Shown: piece after piece, positions 60,415 to 64,000 of the stretch
How the letters are laid out: the number at the start of each line of letters is the position of its first letter
Position numbering within the stretch: the stretch's first letter is position 1
DNA from: Saccharothrix sp. HUAS TT1
Lineage (GTDB): Bacteria; Actinomycetota; Actinomycetes; Mycobacteriales; Pseudonocardiaceae
Reading direction: 5' to 3'
DNA length: 64,000 nucleotides
Assembly (NCBI RefSeq): GCF_040744945.1
Contig: NZ_CP160453.1
Coordinates: 6,324,001-6,388,000 of the forward strand
Program-made: the position numbers and the translations under genes
Notes under the pieces: model-generated
Told to the model about the DNA's origin: nothing
The model's database searches: none
The model's input: only the letters and a program-made list of their open reading frames with translations

Positions 60415-61197
60415 GTGCGCCTCATCCGCGCCGGGCGCCGGAGCTTCACCGGCGGGGCCGCGGTCCTGGCCGATGACGACCACCGCTCCCGGGTGTCCGC
60501 CTACATCGCGGACATGGCCCGGCCCTTCGGGGTCGAGCCCGGTCCCGGGCTGTCCGGCCAGTCCTACGGCGAGATGGCCGGCGCGCTGATCCCGGCCGTC
60601 GTGCCGGCGGCGGAACCGGTGGACCTGCTGGTGCTGGCGTTCTCGGTGCACGACGTGTGGCCGGGCCGGGCCACCGCGACCTACCTCGGCCACCTCTGCC
60701 CCGGCGCGCCGCTGTCCTTCGCCGTCTGCGACCAGGGCAGCGCGTCGCCGTTCACCGCGCTGCGCGTCATCCGCGACCACGGCGCGGAACGGGCGCTGCT
60801 GGTCGTGGTCGAGCAGTCGTCGCTGCCCTACGACCCGGGCACGGCGTTGCCGGCGGAGCACCGCGGGGTCGCCGTGCTGCTCGGTTCGGGCACGGGCGCA
60901 CGGGCGACCGACGTCCGCCAGTTCCCCGGTGTGCCACCGGAATCCGTGGCCGAGCTGGCGTCCGGCGCGGTGACCGAGCTGTCGGGCGGGCGCGCCGCGC
61001 GGGTCGTGCTGAGCGAGTCGCTGGCGGCGGTGTGGCCCGAGCGCCCGGAGCACGCGCGGACGTCGGTCGGGCAACCCACCACGGGGGTGTGGTGGGACCT
61101 GGTCGACGCGCTCGACGGCTCGGTCGAGCCGGTGGTGATCGCCGACTACGACCGCGAGCTGCGCTACCTGTGCCTGGCCCGCGTCACCTCGGCGTGA
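60415..61197 (+). CDS. KASIII-like protein lacking the catalytic Cys
   Basis: A 260-residue thiolase-fold-like protein. VDLLVLAFSVHDVWPGRATA and PLSFAVCDQGSASPFTALRVI align with the first half of KASIII enzymes, but the nucleophile position is Ser109 instead of Cys. The second half is short and I see no matching His/Asn pair. It could be a chain-length-factor-like partner of the KASIII-like enzyme at 59173, a Ser-dependent acyltransferase, or a scaffold. The start GTG at 60415 follows the ACP by six bases. The tail overlaps the convergent condensation-type gene by 14 bases. Confidence 0.65.
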   Translation: MRLIRAGRRSFTGGAAVLADDDHRSRVSAYIADMARPFGVEPGPGLSGQSYGEMAGALIPAVVPAAEPVDLLVLAFSVHDVWPGRATATYLGHLCPGAPLSFAVCDQGSASPFTALRVIRDHGAERALLVVVEQSSLPYDPGTALPAEHRGVAVLLGSGTGARATDVRQFPGVPPESVAELASGAVTELSGGRAARVVLSESLAAVWPERPEHARTSVGQPTTGVWWDLVDALDGSVEPVVIADYDRELRYLCLARVTSA

Positions 61198-62596
61198 CCA
61201 GGAGATCCGGAGTGGACGGTCGCGCTGTTCCCACTCCGGTCGCGGCCTCCACCGCCACCTCCTCCACCGCGCGCAGCAGGGCTTCCACCCGCTCCGCGGC
61301 GAAGACGTCGATGTCGCTGACGACCTGGAGGTAGACGGTGTCCGGCCGGTCCTCGATGTTGACGAACAGCTGGTCGGTCCAGCGGTAGACGTACTTGTGC
61401 CACTTGAGGAACGTCTCCGGCAGCTTCGCCCGGATCTCCTCCGCCGTCGGGGCCGCCTCGCGCGCCCTCGCGTCGGCCCGGGTCCTGGTGCTGAACCGCC
61501 GGTCGCTGATCCGGCAGGTGATCCGGGCCTCGTGACCGCGCTCGGCGTCGAGGCGGGCGGTCAGCTCCGCCAGTTGGTCGGGGTCGTAGTAGGACTGCAT
61601 CAGGGCGACTGTCGTCGCCTGGCGCGCCCGTGCCACCACGGCGTCCACCGAGCCGTCGGTGTCGAGCGTGAGCACGGCGTTCTGGACCACCGTGCCGATG
61701 ACGTCGGCGAGGCCGGGCCGGTACCGGTTGCCCGCGGCGACGTGCGTGGTGAGCGGGTTGACGCCGGTGGTGCGGGCGATCGCGATGGCGATCAGCGCGA
61801 GCAGCACCGGCCCGGTGTCGGCGCCGGTCCGCCGGGCGATCGCGAGCGCGGCCAGGTGGGTGGCCGGTGAGTTGAACCGCACGTTCCGGCACCGCTGCCC
61901 CGGCTGGTAGTCCGGTGAGCCCGGCGCGCCGAAGGTCGACGGCGGCAGCGACCGGAGCCGGCCCGCCCAGTACTCCATGGCCCGGTCGCTGATCCGCCGC
62001 ACCCGCGGCGTCCGCTCCCGGCGGGCCAGGTCGGCGATCAGCACCGCGTCCGGGTCCACCCGGCGGTCGGCCAGCTCGCCGAGGCCGAGATCGCTCATGA
62101 GCAGCAGCGCGCCGACGCCGTCGGCCACCAGGTGCCCGAACGTGAGCACCACCTGCACGGCGGCGCCCCGGTGCCGCAGCACGGCCATCCGCAGCGGCCA
62201 CGGGGTGTGCTGCTCCAACGGGGTGGCCATCCACTCCAGCCACAGCTTGTTGCCGTGCGCCACCACGTCGGCGCGGTCCAGCTCGTCGGCGAAGACCAGG
62301 ACCTCCAGGTCCACCTCGCCGGACGCGAACACGACCTGGAGCGGCACGCCGTCGTCGCCCTCGACCACCCGCGTCCGCAGGGCCGGGTGCTTGCCCATGA
62401 GCCGGCCCAGTCGCTCGGCGACCTCCTCGACCGCGACACCGCCCGGCAGCTGGTGGGCCCCGCTGATGTTGTAGGTCCAGTCGCTCGTCCGCATGTCGTG
62501 CAGGATCGCCTTCTGGCCCCAGGTCAGCGGCGCGGCGCCCGCGCCGGGTCCGGCGAACGGCACGGTGATCCGGTCGAAGGCGGTCGGCTCAGCCAT
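61184..62596 (-). CDS. Stand-alone condensation-type acyltransferase
   Basis: NRPS condensation-superfamily protein of 470 residues. The active-site motif is GHLVADG (154-160): the first His is Gly, but the catalytic His155 and Asp159 are present, as in PapA-type and other free-standing acyltransferases. Other family features are PLTWGQKAILHDM at the start, SGAHQLPGG, and a late TVVQNAVLTLDTD. It probably joins an acyl chain from an ACP to an amine or alcohol acceptor. ATG at 62596 has GGGAG; the GTG at 62602 lies too close to that site. The gene overlaps the KASII stop by eight bases. Confidence 0.82.
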   Translation of the reverse strand: MAEPTAFDRITVPFAGPGAGAAPLTWGQKAILHDMRTSDWTYNISGAHQLPGGVAVEEVAERLGRLMGKHPALRTRVVEGDDGVPLQVVFASGEVDLEVLVFADELDRADVVAHGNKLWLEWMATPLEQHTPWPLRMAVLRHRGAAVQVVLTFGHLVADGVGALLLMSDLGLGELADRRVDPDAVLIADLARRERTPRVRRISDRAMEYWAGRLRSLPPSTFGAPGSPDYQPGQRCRNVRFNSPATHLAALAIARRTGADTGPVLLALIAIAIARTTGVNPLTTHVAAGNRYRPGLADVIGTVVQNAVLTLDTDGSVDAVVARARQATTVALMQSYYDPDQLAELTARLDAERGHEARITCRISDRRFSTRTRADARAREAAPTAEEIRAKLPETFLKWHKYVYRWTDQLFVNIEDRPDTVYLQVVSDIDVFAAERVEALLRAVEEVAVEAATGVGTARPSTPDLLVTPR

Positions 62597-63824
62597 CGGC
62601 ACTCCCGAAGATCACGCTGACGTTGTGGCCGCCGAACCCGAACGAGTTGGACATGACCGCGCCGACCGCCGCGGTCACCGGCTCGCCGCGCACGTGGTTG
62701 AGGTCGCAGGCCGGGTCCGGGTCGTCCAGGTTGGCGGTCGGCGGCAGCAGGCCCTTGCGCAGGGCCGTGATGCCGATCGCGGCCTCCACCACGCCGGACG
62801 CGCCGAGCAGGTGCCCGGTGACGCCCTTGGTCGAGCTGACCGGCGGCATCCCGTCGCCGAACACGGTCCTGATCGCCACCGCCTCGGCGGCGTCCCCGGC
62901 CTTCGTGCCGGTGCCGTGCGCGTTGAGGTAGTCGATGTCCCCTGTGGACAGCCCGGCGCCCCGGAGTGCGATCCGCATGCTCTCCGCCGCGCTGGAGCCG
63001 TCCGGCCGGGGCGCGGTCGGGTGGTGGGCGTCGCTGGTAGCGCCCCAGCCGAGCACGCCGGCGTGGACCGCCGCGCCGCGCGCCCGCGCGAACTCGAACC
63101 GTTCGAGCACGAGCACCCCGGCGCCCTCGCCGAGCACGAAACCGTTGCGCCGCCGGTCGAACGGCCGACTGGCGGTGGTGGGATCGGGCCAGCCGCGGGC
63201 GAGCGCGAGGGCGTTGCCGAAGGCGTCGGCGAACGTCGGGAACAGCGGGGCCTCGGTGCACCCGCACACCACCACGTCGGCCTCGCCGGACCGGAGGACG
63301 CGCACCGCCTCGCCGATCGACTGCCCGCCCGCCGCGCACGCCGTGCCGGACGAGGAGGTGTACCCGCGGATGCCGAACTTGATGGCGACCCGGGCCGCCG
63401 CCATGTTCGGCAGCACGCCGGGCAGCATGAACGGGCTGACGCCGAGGCGACCGCGCACCGACCGCTCGACGGCCTGCCGCGCAAGGGTTTCCAGGCCGCC
63501 GACACCGGAGAGCACGACCGCGACGCGGAACGGGTCGACGTCCCGGCCGACCTCGATCCCGGCGTCGGCCAGCGCGTCTTCGGCAGCCCGCACGCCCATC
63601 ACGATCGAGCGGTCGACCACCCTGGCCTCCCGCGGCGGGAGGACGCTCTCGGGGTCGATGGCCGGACCGATCGCCGCCACGTCCACGACGCCGTGCAGCG
63701 CGTGGCCCTCGGGCGGGCGCACCAGTGCGGAACGACCGGCGCAGACCGCCTCGAACACCTCTTCCACCGCCGTGCCGACCGGGCTGACCAGCCCGATCCC
63801 GGTCACGACGACGCCCGTGCTCAC
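62589..63824 (-). CDS. 3-Oxoacyl-ACP synthase II (KASII/FabF-like)
   Basis: Condensing enzyme of 411 residues with the full catalytic set: Cys163 in SSGTACAAGGQS, His in NAHGTGTKAGD and His in KGVTGHLLGASG. The C-terminal MSNSFGFGGHNVSVIFG is typical. It elongates an acyl chain on the ACP encoded just upstream (GTGA overlap). A cluster-specific FabF with its own ACP points to a dedicated fatty acyl or polyene-like chain. No ketoreductase or dehydratase is visible before the window edge. Confidence 0.92.
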   Translation of the reverse strand: MSTGVVVTGIGLVSPVGTAVEEVFEAVCAGRSALVRPPEGHALHGVVDVAAIGPAIDPESVLPPREARVVDRSIVMGVRAAEDALADAGIEVGRDVDPFRVAVVLSGVGGLETLARQAVERSVRGRLGVSPFMLPGVLPNMAAARVAIKFGIRGYTSSSGTACAAGGQSIGEAVRVLRSGEADVVVCGCTEAPLFPTFADAFGNALALARGWPDPTTASRPFDRRRNGFVLGEGAGVLVLERFEFARARGAAVHAGVLGWGATSDAHHPTAPRPDGSSAAESMRIALRGAGLSTGDIDYLNAHGTGTKAGDAAEAVAIRTVFGDGMPPVSSTKGVTGHLLGASGVVEAAIGITALRKGLLPPTANLDDPDPACDLNHVRGEPVTAAVGAVMSNSFGFGGHNVSVIFGSADG

Positions 63825-64000
63825 GTCGCCGTTGCGGTCTGCACGCGCCGCTCGACCTCGGCGCAGAACTCGCCGACCGTCATGGCGGCGAACATCTCGG
63901 CCTCGTCCTCGTCGAACCGGACGCCGAAGTGGTCCTCCACCCGCAGCGAGAGCTCGGCCAGCGCGAGCGATTCGAGGTCGGCGCCGGCCGGGCCGAGCAC
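63821..64000 (-). CDS. Acyl carrier protein (partial, N-terminus beyond window)
   Basis: The last 59 residues of an ACP: VLGPAGADLESLALAELSLR, then VEDHFGVRFDEDEAEMF and a C-terminal helix ending QTATAT. The pantetheine Ser lies in LESLAL. The start is off the right edge. Its stop overlaps the KASII start (GTGA), so the two form a pair. Confidence 0.85.
   Translation of the reverse strand: MLGPAGADLESLALAELSLRVEDHFGVRFDEDEAEMFAAMTVGEFCAEVERRVQTATAT

Overview
The window is very GC-rich DNA with actinomycete gene style: frequent GTG starts, ATGA/GTGA overlaps, Tat and lipobox signals, and an SSI-type protease inhibitor. The gene set (HelR-like RNA polymerase recycling factor, split LanB, hydroxyphenylglycine genes, GH87 glucanase) suggests a filamentous member of the Pseudonocardiales (Saccharothrix, Actinosynnema or Lentzea type). 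The genus is inference. No rRNA, tRNA, CRISPR array or insertion sequence was seen.

Layout. 0-3.3 kb: end of a sugar ABC importer (permease tail, binding lipoprotein) with a GH35 beta-galactosidase. 3.4-8.1 kb: a 1286-residue WXG100-like, Pro/Gly-rich secreted protein with a variable C-terminal domain and an overlapping small partner gene, a probable polymorphic toxin and immunity pair. 8.1-15.6 kb: housekeeping and stress genes (htpG, helR, a D,D-carboxypeptidase lipoprotein, a two-component system) and the relic of a cytochrome P450. 15.6-23.7 kb: a sugar ABC importer divergent from a large GH87-type alpha-1,3-glucanase. 23.7-28.8 kb: a class I lanthipeptide locus with split LanB, two near-identical precursor peptides and LanC. 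29.0-31.7 kb: a ThiY/NMT1-type ABC importer. 31.8-33.4 kb: a non-canonical glutamyl-tRNA synthetase. 33.6-40.2 kb: a sulfonate-type ABC importer operon with a leader peptide, a flavin monooxygenase, a frameshifted ROK regulator and a divergent frameshifted TauD dioxygenase. 40.3-40.7 kb: an SSI-like inhibitor.

40.9-64.0 kb is the left part of a biosynthetic gene cluster that runs off the right edge. It has two ABC exporters and the hydroxyphenylglycine enzymes HmaS and Hmo. An HpgT-like aminotransferase is fused behind a condensation domain and a carrier domain. It also has an E1 alpha/beta ketoacid dehydrogenase pair, a PhyH oxygenase, stand-alone adenylating enzymes and carrier proteins, a thioesterase and a glycosyltransferase. 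At the right end are a KASIII-like enzyme, a KASIII-like protein lacking the catalytic Cys, a stand-alone condensation-type acyltransferase, a KASII and further ACPs. Read together, 4-hydroxyphenylpyruvate would go to 4-hydroxymandelate and 4-hydroxyphenylglyoxylate, then either to hydroxyphenylglycine (fused aminotransferase) or, speculatively, to an aroyl thioester (E1 pair) feeding the fatty-acid-like synthases. No large modular NRPS is present in the window.

Sequence quality or decay: two adjacent genes in the sulfonate region (ROK and TauD) each carry one frameshift in a G-run or GC-repeat. These are either real pseudogenes or assembly errors.
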